A stretch of 9,648 nucleotides of DNA from Bacillota bacterium (lineage in GTDB: Bacteria; Bacillota; Clostridia; Peptostreptococcales; Anaerovoracaceae): the NCBI GenBank assembly GCA_029219125.1, contig JAQXSU010000321.1, positions 1-9,648 of the forward strand, read 5' to 3'. The translations under genes were made by a program, and so were the position numbers. The notes below the pieces were generated by a model, which was given only the letters and a program-made list of their open reading frames with translations, was not told the origin of the DNA and did no database searches. Shown here piece after piece: positions 1-7,142 of this stretch. How positions within the stretch are numbered: the first letter of the stretch is position 1; each line of letters opens with the position of its first letter.

Positions 1-990
1 CGGCCAGGTATCGAAGTCATTGGTCATGTATCCGGTAGTAGTAAGGACGGAGACAACCTGAAATACGGTATCCCGCAGTGTCTCTCCGATGGCAGCGAAT
101 CCGCTGAATAAGCTGCGGCACAGGAAGATCACCGTGCTGAACCCGACCACAACCGATGCATAAAACCGGAATTCCTCATCCCGGTACAGACAGGAAAGAC
201 CGCCTTTTCCCGTCAGGTAATACAGGTTGAAGTTCACGACGGACAGGAACATCAAAATGGTGATGACCCATTCCACATAGGCACTGCCGAAGTGGCCGAC
301 ACTGTCGTTATAGCAGGAAAACCCGCCGGTTCCCACGGTACCGAAGGTGTGCACCAGGGCATCATACCAGCTGAGTCCGCCGAAGACCAGCAGAAGGGTT
401 TCGATGATGGTCATGCCGATATAGATCAGATACAGATCCTTGGCCGTATCTGAAAATTTCGCTGTGATCTTGTCCTTCGTCGGCCCAGGTGTTTCCGCAT
501 TGGCCACATTCTGCCCGCTGATCCCCAGGGACGGCAGCAGAGCCATAACGAAGACCAGTATGCCCATGCCGCCCAGCCAGTGGGCAAAGGAACGCCAGAA
601 CAGGATGGATTTCGGCAGGGACTCGATATCAGACAGAATCGATGCACCGGTGGTGGTGAACCCGGAGCAGGATTCAAAAAAAGCATCCACAGGAGACGGA
701 ATGGCACCGGAAATGACGAATGGCATGGCACCTACTACAGAAGCCACCAGCCAGCTTGCCGAAACAACAAGAAACCCGTCTCTGGCCTTGATCCTGGCCG
801 GAGAAGGGCTTACAAACTTCACGATAATGCCACCTGCCGCAATACAGAACAGGAGCGTCAGGCTGAAGCCGGAGGCAGCTTCCTGCTCACCGGTGTAAAA
901 TGCCATAATGCAGGGAATCGTCAGGGACGCTGCCAGTACCAGCAGAATATAGCCCTGAATCCGGAATAAATCCCGCACTCTGTTGCTCAT
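1..990 (-). CDS. trkH: TrkH-type potassium uptake channel subunit (C-terminus cut by window edge)
   Basis: Membrane pore subunit of a Trk/Ktr-type K+ uptake system. The visible 330 residues start at ATG 990-988, preceded by AAGGAAGG (plus-strand complement 996-1005). Family members are usually about 450-490 residues, so roughly the last third lies beyond position 1. Filter-like loops of the repeated M1-P-M2 fold are visible: CSGFTTTGAS at residues 108-117, FGTVGTGGFS at 216-225 and VLTTTGYMTNDF at 315-326, each holding the conserved filter glycine. Hydrophobic membrane segments lie between them, starting at residues 12-32. The protein is expected to act in the cytoplasmic membrane with TrkA, whose gene ends 24 bases upstream in the same orientation, so the two are almost certainly co-transcribed. 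KtrB is a close relative. The neighbouring two-RCK TrkA favours the TrkH name, but the exact subfamily is less certain than the transporter class. Confidence 0.95.
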   Translation of the reverse strand, partial: MSNRVRDLFRIQGYILLVLAASLTIPCIMAFYTGEQEAASGFSLTLLFCIAAGGIIVKFVSPSPARIKARDGFLVVSASWLVASVVGAMPFVISGAIPSPVDAFFESCSGFTTTGASILSDIESLPKSILFWRSFAHWLGGMGILVFVMALLPSLGISGQNVANAETPGPTKDKITAKFSDTAKDLYLIYIGMTIIETLLLVFGGLSWYDALVHTFGTVGTGGFSCYNDSVGHFGSAYVEWVITILMFLSVVNFNLYYLTGKGGLSCLYRDEEFRFYASVVVGFSTVIFLCRSLFSGFAAIGETLRDTVFQVVSVLTTTGYMTNDFDTWP

Positions 991-1014
991 AATGGTTCCT
1001 TCCTTAAATGCAAG

Positions 1015-2373
1015 TTATATGAAATGCCGCTTCTTGCGGAACAGTTTTTCCAGCTCTGCGATATCCGAAAGCAGACAGAAAATGATGACCTTGTCGTCTT
1101 CCAGAATTCTGGTTTCGCCGTCCGGAATGATGACCTGCTGTCCGCGGTGAATGCCGGCAATCAGTACGCCCTCCGGCAGATCCAGCTCTTTCAGAGGGAT
1201 GTTTACCAGCTTCATCTCATTGACGGCTATGATTTCCATGATCTCCGCCTGACCCTGGATCAGCAGGGAGGAGATGACTCGTTTCTTGCCCTGGATATAG
1301 CGAAGGATGGTGCTGGCTGTGATATTCAGCGGATTCAGCGCCATATCGATACCCATCTTTTCAATCAGGTCACGGTAACCTTCCCGGCTGATCTTGGAAA
1401 TGACATCCTCGATGCCGCGCTGCTTGGCATTCAGGGCCAGAAGCAGATTTTCCTCGTCAAAACCGGTAGCAGTGACGAAGGCATCCATCTCGTCCAGGTT
1501 CTCTTCTTCCAGCAGAGACATGTCGGTTGCATCGCCGTGGAGCACCATCACATTATCCAGATGAGTGGACAGATAATAGCACCGCTCCTTGTTGATCTCT
1601 ACAACCTTTACGGAAATGCCGAATTCCGCCAGCTTGGCCGCCAGATAAAAACCGGTCTTTCCGCCGCCGACGATCATCACCTTCTGCAGGTTTGTATATT
1701 TTCCCTTTTCGTGGACTTTTTTATGAAGTTCCATGATCTGGGTTTTCTCTCCGATCAGGTACAGGGTGTCTGTCGGTTCGATGACGGTGCTGCCGTGAGG
1801 AATGATGATCTTTCCGTTGCGGGAAATGGCTACAACCAGCATGTTCGGAAGTACGCTTTTCACTTCGATCATGGACAGGCCGGCCAGACTTTTATACCGT
1901 TTGACGCCGAACTGTATCAGAGCCACTTTTCCGGTGGAGAAAACGCCGCCGGTCAGGGTGTATTTTTCAACCAGATATTTATAGATTTCATTGGTGATTG
2001 CCATGTCCGGGTTGACGATGTGGTCAATGTTCATGGTTTCCTTGATGAAATCCAGCTGATTCATGTGTTCCGGGTCGCGAACGCGGGCGATGACTTTACT
2101 GCATCCCAGCTTCTTCGCAAAGCTTGCAATTACGATGTTTTTCTCGTCGCTTCCGGTTACGGCCAGCAGGAAGTCAAAGGTTCCGATTTCATGTTCCTTC
2201 AGCAGGCTGATCTGCTTGGCGTTTCCGCAGACAGTCAGTACATCCAGCTGCTGTGAAACCTTGTTCAGAACGTCCTCGTTCTTATCGATGATGGTTATGG
2301 AATGGTCGCCGCCCAGCAGGGCATTTGCTACTTTGATTCCCAGCTTTCCGGCACCCACAATGGCAATTTTCAT
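1015..2373 (-). CDS. trkA: TrkA, cytosolic RCK regulator of potassium uptake
   Basis: 452-residue peripheral protein that gates the TrkH channel in response to bound nucleotide (NAD(H) or ATP in characterised members). It has the full double arrangement: RCK_N 1 with dinucleotide motif GAGKLG at residues 7-12 and acidic D30 after the second strand, RCK_C 1 at about 140-218, RCK_N 2 with GGGKTG at 236-241, and RCK_C 2 at about 370-450. The length matches classic TrkA rather than single-domain KtrA. ATG 2373-2371 is preceded by AGAGGTG (complement of 2379-2385) with 5 bases of spacing. It is the first gene of a leftward trkA-trkH unit, driven by a promoter at 2407-2434. The opposite strand is also open for 410 codons, but that frame reads as a shadow of this gene. 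Confidence 0.96.
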   Translation of the reverse strand: MKIAIVGAGKLGIKVANALLGGDHSITIIDKNEDVLNKVSQQLDVLTVCGNAKQISLLKEHEIGTFDFLLAVTGSDEKNIVIASFAKKLGCSKVIARVRDPEHMNQLDFIKETMNIDHIVNPDMAITNEIYKYLVEKYTLTGGVFSTGKVALIQFGVKRYKSLAGLSMIEVKSVLPNMLVVAISRNGKIIIPHGSTVIEPTDTLYLIGEKTQIMELHKKVHEKGKYTNLQKVMIVGGGKTGFYLAAKLAEFGISVKVVEINKERCYYLSTHLDNVMVLHGDATDMSLLEEENLDEMDAFVTATGFDEENLLLALNAKQRGIEDVISKISREGYRDLIEKMGIDMALNPLNITASTILRYIQGKKRVISSLLIQGQAEIMEIIAVNEMKLVNIPLKELDLPEGVLIAGIHRGQQVIIPDGETRILEDDKVIIFCLLSDIAELEKLFRKKRHFI

Positions 2374-2406
2374 ATTGACACCTCTTCATCTCTATACTAA
2401 CAAACT

Positions 2407-2434
2407 ATTGTAACATATTTAGCATATTTTGCAA
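2407..2434 (-). promoter_or_regulatory. Sigma-A-type promoter for trkA-trkH
   Basis: On the minus strand, TTGCAA (2434-2429) and TACAAT (2412-2407) are separated by 16 bases. The -10 matches the consensus TATAAT at five of six positions and the -35 matches TTGACA at four of six. The expected start near 2400 gives a short leader of about 27 bases ahead of the trkA ribosome site. It was identified by eye and is not experimentally supported. Confidence 0.6.
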
Positions 2435-2446
2435 GAGGATTTCGTA

Positions 2447-2454
2447 CTGTACAG
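2447..2454. promoter_or_regulatory. Perfect palindrome CTGTACAG between divergent promoters
   Basis: An 8-base perfect inverted repeat lies between the two divergent promoters and covers the candidate -35 hexamer (TGTACA, 2448-2453) of the rightward promoter. Its position suits an operator, but the site is short and can arise by chance. No regulator is encoded nearby. Confidence 0.25.
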
Positions 2455-2477
2455 AAAGCCCCGCACTGTGCTATACT
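2448..2477 (+). promoter_or_regulatory. Candidate promoter for the MBL-fold and HAD genes
   Basis: TGTACA (2448-2453, four of six matches to TTGACA) is followed after 18 bases by TATACT (2472-2477, four of six matches to TATAAT). Transcription would start near 2484, about 26 bases before the TTG start at 2510. It is the only plausible promoter in front of this rightward pair, but it is weaker than the divergent trkA promoter. Confidence 0.45.
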
Positions 2478-2509
2478 GAAACAAGCAGAAACTGTTGGGA
2501 GGAAAGATT

Positions 2510-3136
2510 TTGAAAATAAAGCGTTTTATCGGCGGAACCCTGGAAAGCAACGGATATGTGATCCGGACCAGGGACGGTGCGGACTGCTATATCATCGATC
2601 CGGGCTACGAACCGCAGAAGTTTATCGAATATGTACAGAAGGAAGGGCTGCATCCCATGGGCATCCTTCTGACCCATCATCATTACGACCATGTGGGTGC
2701 GGCGGCGCGGGTAGCGGATGCGCTGGACTGCCCTGTGATGATGCATGCGGTGGATGCGGTCATATATAAAGGAAGTGTTGACCGTCTTCTGGAAGACGGG
2801 GACCGGCTTGATCTGTCCGGAGAAGAACTTCAGATTCTTCACACACCGGGACATACAGCGGGTTCCATCTGCATTCTGTCGGAAAAGAGTCATGTGGTGT
2901 TCAGCGGGGATACCATTTTCGACACAGATCTGGGGCGTACGGATCTGGAAGACGGAAGTCCTGCGGACATGATTCGAAGCTGCCGCCAGGTCATCGACCG
3001 GTGGAGCAATGAGTATACCGTTTATCCGGGCCATGACGGGCATGCCACCATGAAGCAGATCCGCATCTATAATCAGGAATTTCTGGCATGTCTGGAGCAC
3101 GGTCAGGAAAAGAACGGGGAGGGCAGCAAAGCATGA
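2510..3136 (+). CDS. Metallo-beta-lactamase-fold hydrolase, glyoxalase II-like
   Basis: 208-residue probable binuclear-metal hydrolase of the cytosolic glyoxalase II-like/YcbL group. All metal ligands are visible: H56, H58, D60 and H61 in THHHYDHVG, H115 in the GHTAGS motif, D134 in SGDTIF and H175 in YPGHDGH. It lacks the C-terminal HAGH domain of full glyoxalase II, so the substrate (a thiol ester such as S-lactoyl-thiol, or another ester) is not established. I choose TTG 2510 as the start: GGAGG (2498-2502) sits 7 bases upstream, while the other in-frame start, TTG 2495, would place the ribosome site inside the coding sequence. The stop overlaps the next gene in the pattern ATGA, implying translational coupling with the HAD phosphatase. 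There is no signal peptide. Confidence 0.9.
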   Translation: MKIKRFIGGTLESNGYVIRTRDGADCYIIDPGYEPQKFIEYVQKEGLHPMGILLTHHHYDHVGAAARVADALDCPVMMHAVDAVIYKGSVDRLLEDGDRLDLSGEELQILHTPGHTAGSICILSEKSHVVFSGDTIFDTDLGRTDLEDGSPADMIRSCRQVIDRWSNEYTVYPGHDGHATMKQIRIYNQEFLACLEHGQEKNGEGSKA

Positions 3137-4083
3137 AAAAACGTCCGGTACCTGAAAAAATCAGTCTGATCGCACTGGATCTGGACGGCACGACGCTGGT
3201 GCGGGGACGGATTACGCCGCGGACACGGCGGGCGCTGGAAACTGCGGTAAAAAAAGGAATCCATGTGGTTATCGCCACAGGTCGCACCTGGTGCGCTCTG
3301 CCAAAAGATATTTTTCGCATCCGGGGGCTGGAATATGTGGTGACCTCCAACGGCGCCATGATCACTGACCTTCGGAGCGGAGAGGTGATTTACGAAAACT
3401 GCATCGATCCCGAGCCGCTGAAGCAGGTGGCAGGACTGCTGCGGGAAAACAGCCGTTTTCCTGTGGAAGTCTTTACCGGGGGCAAGGCATATATCGGCAG
3501 GCCGGTTTTTGAAGACATCCGGGATCACGGTTCGACTTACATGAGCCGCAGCTATATTCTGCGGACCCGGCAGCCTGTGGATCAGATTTATGACTTTCTG
3601 GAAGAGCATATTTCGGCCATCGAGAATATCAATATTCACTTTGAACAGTTCGAAGATAAGGCGGCAATGAAGGAGATTCTGGAGCAGATCCCTGCTATTA
3701 CAGTGACCTCATCGGTACCGCATAATCTGGAGATCGGCGGAGCTACCACCAGCAAGGCCTCGGGACTGGCAGCACTGTGCAGGATCCTGAATACGGATCT
3801 TTCGTCAGCCATGGCCTGCGGAGACAGCCCCAACGATATGGCTATGCTGGCAGAGGTCGGTCTTGGCGTCGCCATGGGAAACGGGGAGCCGGAAGTGCGT
3901 GCCATGGCAGATTTTGTGGCACCTTCCAATGAAGACGAAGGTGTGGCTCTGGCGGTGGAGCGGTTCGCTCTGGGTGTGGAAAGGCCGGCCTGGCAGCTTG
4001 CGGCATTCCGGGTAAGAAACCGGGTTTTGTACCGGCTGCGGAAACTTGCACGCCGTCTGGTCCGCCGGATGCGGGGAAAATGA
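3133..4083 (+). CDS. Cof-type HAD-superfamily phosphatase with arginine-rich C-terminal tail
   Basis: 316-residue HAD hydrolase of the Cof (COG0561) class, acting on small phosphorylated metabolites such as sugar phosphates or nucleotides. Motif I is LDLDGT with nucleophile D16 and acid D18, motif II is ATGRT with T49, the motif III lysine is K208 in TTSKASG, and motif IV is GDSPND with D231 and D235. A type-C2 cap occupies the middle, about residues 85-195. ATG 3133 overlaps the upstream stop by 4 bases and has GGAGG at 3118-3122. An in-frame ATG at 3088 would add 15 residues lying inside the upstream gene and is less likely. Cof proteins are commonly about 265-290 residues. Here the core ends near 290, and residues 293-316 form an extension in which 12 of 24 residues are Arg or Lys. 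The substrate cannot be assigned from sequence. Confidence 0.9.
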   Translation: MKKRPVPEKISLIALDLDGTTLVRGRITPRTRRALETAVKKGIHVVIATGRTWCALPKDIFRIRGLEYVVTSNGAMITDLRSGEVIYENCIDPEPLKQVAGLLRENSRFPVEVFTGGKAYIGRPVFEDIRDHGSTYMSRSYILRTRQPVDQIYDFLEEHISAIENINIHFEQFEDKAAMKEILEQIPAITVTSSVPHNLEIGGATTSKASGLAALCRILNTDLSSAMACGDSPNDMAMLAEVGLGVAMGNGEPEVRAMADFVAPSNEDEGVALAVERFALGVERPAWQLAAFRVRNRVLYRLRKLARRLVRRMRGK

Positions 4084-4099
4084 ATACGGAAAGGAAAGC

Positions 4100-4136
4100 A
4101 GAGTGCAGCTTGCCATATAAGCCGCACTCTTTTTTT
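4100..4136 (+). terminator. Rho-independent terminator after the HAD gene
   Basis: A stem of AGAGTGC (4100-4106) with GCACTCT (4124-4130) continues past one A/C mismatch into GCTT (4108-4111) with AAGC (4119-4122). The loop is 7 bases (4112-4118) and an uninterrupted T run extends to 4136. It ends the rightward two-gene unit and separates it from the yraN group. Confidence 0.9.
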
Positions 4137-4146
4137 CTGTTTACTA

Positions 4147-4185
4147 TTGACAAATCTTGTTAAAACCTGTAAGTTTAGGTATGAA
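4147..4185 (+). promoter_or_regulatory. Promoter region for yraN-comM-dprA
   Basis: A perfect TTGACA (4147-4152) follows the terminator, but at 17 bases of spacing the -10 is only TAAGTT (4170-4175), a three of six match. An overlapping alternative is TTGTTA (4157-4162), 17 bases, TATGAA (4180-4185), with four of six matches in both boxes. One of these probably drives the downstream genes. Which one cannot be decided by eye. Confidence 0.5.
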
Positions 4186-4203
4186 GTGGATAGCTCGCCC
4201 CGG

Positions 4204-4231
4204 CTGTGCGGATGATCGGAGCACAGGAGGG
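4204..4231 (+). promoter_or_regulatory. Leader hairpin touching the yraN ribosome site
   Basis: CTGTGC (4204-4209) can pair perfectly with GCACAG (4221-4226) around an 11-base loop. The last two bases of the 3' arm are the first two of the AGGAGG ribosome site (4225-4230), which lies 9 bases before the yraN ATG. The fold could partly mask initiation, but a 6-bp stem with this loop is only moderately stable. Confidence 0.35.
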
Positions 4232-4239
4232 AGAGAAAA

Positions 4240-4626
4240 ATGAAAACAAATCATGAGACAAATCGCGAAAACAGTGTCAGCTGTCAAACGCTGGGAACGC
4301 TGGGTGAGAATCTTGCAGCAGGACTGCTGACTGAGGAAGGATATGAGATCCTCATGCGGAATTATCGCTGCCGGTACGGAGAGATCGACCTGATTGCCTG
4401 CAGAGACGGGATCCTTACTTTCGTTGAGGTGAAGACCAGGCAGAACAGCCGCTTCGGTGAACCGGCAGAGGCAGTCACGACGGAAAAACAGAGAAAGATA
4501 CGGCGTACTGCTGTTTGCTATCTTTCAGAGACCGGAAGATCCTGCCGCGGCATGGAATTCCAGGTGGTGGAAATATCCGTTCGTCACCTGACGGGGCTGA
4601 CCTTTCAGGAGGTGGGGACATGTTAG
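4240..4626 (+). CDS. yraN: YraN/UPF0102 family protein, predicted nuclease fold
   Basis: 128 residues, the usual size for this family, which has a restriction-endonuclease-like (PD-(D/E)xK) fold. The signature is complete: LGTLGENLAA at residues 18-27, the YRCRYGEIDLI stretch at 42-52 with D50, then FVEVKTR at 61-67 carrying E63 and K65, and the RFGEP segment just after. The biochemical role is not established for the family. A Holliday-junction-resolvase-like nuclease function is an inference from the fold and from its usual place beside comM and dprA. The start has a strong AGGAGGG site. The coding sequence overlaps the comM start by 7 bases (4620-4626), so translation of the two is probably coupled. 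Confidence 0.93.
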   Translation: MKTNHETNRENSVSCQTLGTLGENLAAGLLTEEGYEILMRNYRCRYGEIDLIACRDGILTFVEVKTRQNSRFGEPAEAVTTEKQRKIRRTAVCYLSETGRSCRGMEFQVVEISVRHLTGLTFQEVGTC

Positions 4627-6200
4627 CAAGGATCCTTACCGCCTCCTTCAGCGGCATTGAAGGAAAGACTGTCACTGTGGAAGCCGACATTACACGGGGA
4701 CTTCCGGGCTTTTATGTGGTGGGACTGGGCGATACCTCCATCAAGGAAGCCGGCCAGCGGGTGAAAAGCGCCATCCGAAACAGCGGATTCGACTATCCCG
4801 TAAGCCGCATCGTCATCAATCTGGTTCCGGCGTATCTGCACAAGCGGGGAAGCCATTATGATCTGGCCATGGCCATGGGAATTCTGCGCTCTGCCGGTAT
4901 TCTTACCGGACGGCATGCTGCGGAGACACTGGAGGCAAGCGGGTTTCTGGGAGAGCTGCGCCTGGACGGAAGTCTTTCTCCGGTGAAAGGCGTATTGCCC
5001 ATGGTAAAAGCACTGGCGGAAAGTCAGCAGCCGAGGCTGCAGCAGATTTTCCTGCCGGAAGAGAACTGCCGGGAAGCAATGCTGGCGGCAGAGGCCTGCC
5101 GGATCCGCCTCATACCGGTCAGCCACCTGCGGGAGGCTGCGGACATGGTCTGCGGGCTGGAGCCTGTACCGTCTGCGGACGAACTCCGGCACAGAACTTT
5201 GAAACTGTCATCCTCGACGGAAAACGAGGCGCAGTGCATACCGGATTTTGCCGATGTAAGAGGGCAGTGGCAGGTGAAGGAGGCCATTGCCGCAGCGGTA
5301 TGCGGGAATCACAGCATTCTGCTCATGGGACCTCCGGGCTCCGGGAAGACCATGCTTGCCAGGAGAATTCCGGGCATTCTTCCGGAGATGACGGCAGCGG
5401 AACAGCTGGAAACCACCATGATCTATTCTGTGGCGGGTCTGCTGAATGAAAGCCGGCCCATGGTGTCCCGCAGGCCGTTTCGCATGGCAGATTACAGAAC
5501 CACCCGGGCAGGTCTTTTGGGCGGAGGAACCGTGCCGTATCCCGGAGAAGCATCTCTGGCACATAATGGGGTGCTGTTTCTGGACGAATTCCTGGAGATG
5601 GACCGGAAACAGATCGATGCACTTCGTAAACCCATGGAAGAGGAAGAGATCCGCATGGTTCGCGGAGGGCAGCTTTATACGTTTCCTGCCAGTTTTCTGC
5701 TGGTTGCGGCATCAAATCCATGCCGCTGCGGCTACTACGGTGATCCGAACCATCCATGCACCTGTACACAGACCCAGCTGGATCAGTACCGAAGCCGTCT
5801 GTCGGGACCGGTAGCGGACCGGATCGATATGACGGTACCGGTATTTCCCGTGGATTTCAAGACGCTCCGGTCGGAGGAAGAGGGAAGCACGAAGCTGCTG
5901 AAAGAAAAGGTTCTGCTGGGGAGAGAGATGCAGGAGATGCGGTTTCGAGGAAGTGACATCCGCCTGAACAGTCAGATGGAGGAGCGGCATATCCGGCAGT
6001 TCTGCCGGCTTGGCGCTGAGGAAGCCAGATTTGTGGAAGAAACCGCCCAGCGGTATCACCTCAGCACACGAAAATATATGAAGCTGATCCGGGTGGCGAG
6101 AACAGCGGCCGACATGGCAGGCTGTGAGGAGATCTCTCTTTACCATCTGGCAGCAGCGTTTCGATATCTCCTGCCATGCACCGAGGAAAGAGGTGCATAA
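4620..6200 (+). CDS. comM: ComM/YifB-family Mg-chelatase-like AAA+ ATPase
   Basis: 526-residue protein, typical family length. In Vibrio, ComM is a hexameric helicase that extends branch migration during natural transformation. The Gram-positive orthologues are less studied. Domains in order: an N-terminal ChlI-like domain (about 1-180) with the LPGF and VGL motifs and an NLVPAYLHKRGSHYDL segment, the AAA+ core with Walker A GPPGSGKT at 237-244 and Walker B VLFLDE at 318-323, a Cys pair region CRCGYYGD then CTC (C368, C370, C380, C382) resembling a small zinc site, SGPVADRID shortly after, and a C-terminal Mg-chelatase domain. ATG 4620 overlaps the yraN stop. The frame stays open for 35 codons upstream, but those lie inside yraN. 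AGGAGG at 4607-4612 serves this start. dprA begins one base after its stop. Confidence 0.93.
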   Translation: MLARILTASFSGIEGKTVTVEADITRGLPGFYVVGLGDTSIKEAGQRVKSAIRNSGFDYPVSRIVINLVPAYLHKRGSHYDLAMAMGILRSAGILTGRHAAETLEASGFLGELRLDGSLSPVKGVLPMVKALAESQQPRLQQIFLPEENCREAMLAAEACRIRLIPVSHLREAADMVCGLEPVPSADELRHRTLKLSSSTENEAQCIPDFADVRGQWQVKEAIAAAVCGNHSILLMGPPGSGKTMLARRIPGILPEMTAAEQLETTMIYSVAGLLNESRPMVSRRPFRMADYRTTRAGLLGGGTVPYPGEASLAHNGVLFLDEFLEMDRKQIDALRKPMEEEEIRMVRGGQLYTFPASFLLVAASNPCRCGYYGDPNHPCTCTQTQLDQYRSRLSGPVADRIDMTVPVFPVDFKTLRSEEEGSTKLLKEKVLLGREMQEMRFRGSDIRLNSQMEERHIRQFCRLGAEEARFVEETAQRYHLSTRKYMKLIRVARTAADMAGCEEISLYHLAAAFRYLLPCTEERGA

Positions 6201-6201
6201 C

Positions 6202-7065
6202 ATGGCAGAAAAAATCATAGAAATCAAAAAGGGAGACAAACTGTTTCCAGAGGCACTGAAGACTGTGGTGCCTGAAGTGAAACAAATTTACTGCATAGGA
6301 AATCCGGGTCTGCTTGACACAAAGATGGCGGCAGTGGCTGGTTCACGGAAATGCAGCGAATATGGGAAAAAGACAGCCATGGCCATCGGCAGTGCTCTGG
6401 GCAGGGCCGGGATTACCGTGGTCAGCGGTATGGCGAAAGGAATCGACAATTTCGGTCATCAGGGGGTGCTCCGAAGCGGAGGAAATGCAGTGGCAGTGCT
6501 GGGCTGCGGTGTGGATGTATGTTATCCTGCCGATAACCGAAAACTGTATGAGCGTCTTGCAGACGAAGGGCTGATTCTTTCAGAGTATCCGCCGGGAACC
6601 CGGCCCATGCCGTATATGTTTCCCCAGAGAAACCGGATCATTGCCGGTCTGTCGGAAGCGGTCTGCATCGTGGAAGCGGGAACCGGCAGCGGCGCGCTGA
6701 TCACTGCAGAGCTGGCTGCAGATATGGGGAAGCCGGTCTATGCGGTACCGGGGAATATCACCAGTCCGTGGAGTCTGGGAACCAACCGGCTCATTGCAGA
6801 CGGAGCAATGCCTCTGGTAGTGGTGGAGGATCTGGTTCGGGAACTGGGCGGTGTATCCGTGGCCGAAGAAGGCAGCAGGAATGACCTGTCGGAGACGGAA
6901 CGAAAAGTCCTGCAGGTTCTGGAACAGCATGGAGAGGTCACGCTGGAATTCCTGTGCCGGAATCTGTCTGTAAACCCGGTGGATATGAACGGTATCATCA
7001 TGATTCTGGAGATGAAAGGGTACGTGGCTGTCAACTTTGGAAAAATTTTTATTGCAAAATTTTGA
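6202..7065 (+). CDS. dprA: DprA/Smf-family DNA-processing protein lacking the N-terminal helical domain
   Basis: 287-residue cytosolic protein. DprA binds incoming single-stranded DNA and loads RecA in natural transformation. Its role in non-competent clostridia is unclear. Here the extended Rossmann fold begins almost at the start: FPEAL at residues 15-19, GSRK at 47-50, SGMAKGID at 75-82, the FPQRNR loop at 140-145, and GSGALITAELA shortly after. A winged-helix domain (about 225-287) starts with LSETERKVLQVL. The N-terminal SAM/HhH-like helical domain found in many full-length DprA proteins (about 350 residues or more) is absent. ATG 6202 has AGAGGTG (6189-6195) at 6 bases spacing and lies one base after the comM stop. 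An in-frame ATG at 6124 adds only 26 residues, all inside comM and unlike a helical domain. Confidence 0.93.
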   Translation: MAEKIIEIKKGDKLFPEALKTVVPEVKQIYCIGNPGLLDTKMAAVAGSRKCSEYGKKTAMAIGSALGRAGITVVSGMAKGIDNFGHQGVLRSGGNAVAVLGCGVDVCYPADNRKLYERLADEGLILSEYPPGTRPMPYMFPQRNRIIAGLSEAVCIVEAGTGSGALITAELAADMGKPVYAVPGNITSPWSLGTNRLIADGAMPLVVVEDLVRELGGVSVAEEGSRNDLSETERKVLQVLEQHGEVTLEFLCRNLSVNPVDMNGIIMILEMKGYVAVNFGKIFIAKF

Positions 7066-7080
7066 AAAAGGCAGTATTAT
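7052..7080 (+). promoter_or_regulatory. Probable topA promoter overlapping the dprA 3' end
   Basis: TTGCAA (7052-7057) and TATTAT (7075-7080) are separated by exactly 17 bases. The -10 matches the consensus at five of six positions and the -35 at four of six. The dprA stop codon (7063-7065) lies in the spacer. The start near 7087 gives topA a leader of about 85 bases containing the hairpin at 7099-7142. The -35 is identical to that of the trkA promoter. Confidence 0.6.
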
Positions 7081-7098
7081 ATTTGTTCATAAGAGCAT

Positions 7099-7142
7099 TT
7101 ACGGCTTCAGAAGACCGAAAAATCCTTTTTTTGGAGCCGTAA
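7099..7142 (+). promoter_or_regulatory. Long imperfect hairpin in the topA leader
   Basis: TTACGGCTTCAGAAGA (7099-7114) pairs over 16 consecutive positions with TTTTTTGGAGCCGTAA (7127-7142), 13 Watson-Crick pairs and 3 G-T wobbles, around a 12-base loop. Only A follows the 3' arm, not a T run, so it is not a standard rho-independent terminator for dprA, although six Ts lie inside the 3' arm. It lies 19 bases before the topA AGGAGG site. It could stabilise the mRNA, attenuate read-through or regulate topA. The function is unknown. Confidence 0.6.

Noticed and set aside
1024..2256. A 410-codon open frame on the plus strand, opposite trkA
   Set aside because: It lies fully inside trkA on the other strand, is rich in His, Gln and Phe as expected of an antisense shadow, shows no family motif, and has no convincing ribosome site.
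2495..2509. An earlier TTG start for the MBL-fold gene
   Set aside because: The added codons are the ribosome-binding site itself (GGAGGAAAG), so the start at 2510 is more likely.
4515..4619. A 35-residue N-terminal extension of ComM
   Set aside because: It lies inside yraN in another frame. ATG 4620 gives the standard family N-terminus (MLARILTASFSGIEG) and has an AGGAGG site upstream.
7099..7142. Reading the topA leader hairpin as a rho-independent terminator for dprA
   Set aside because: No T run follows the 3' arm. The six Ts are inside the stem and paired with A or G.
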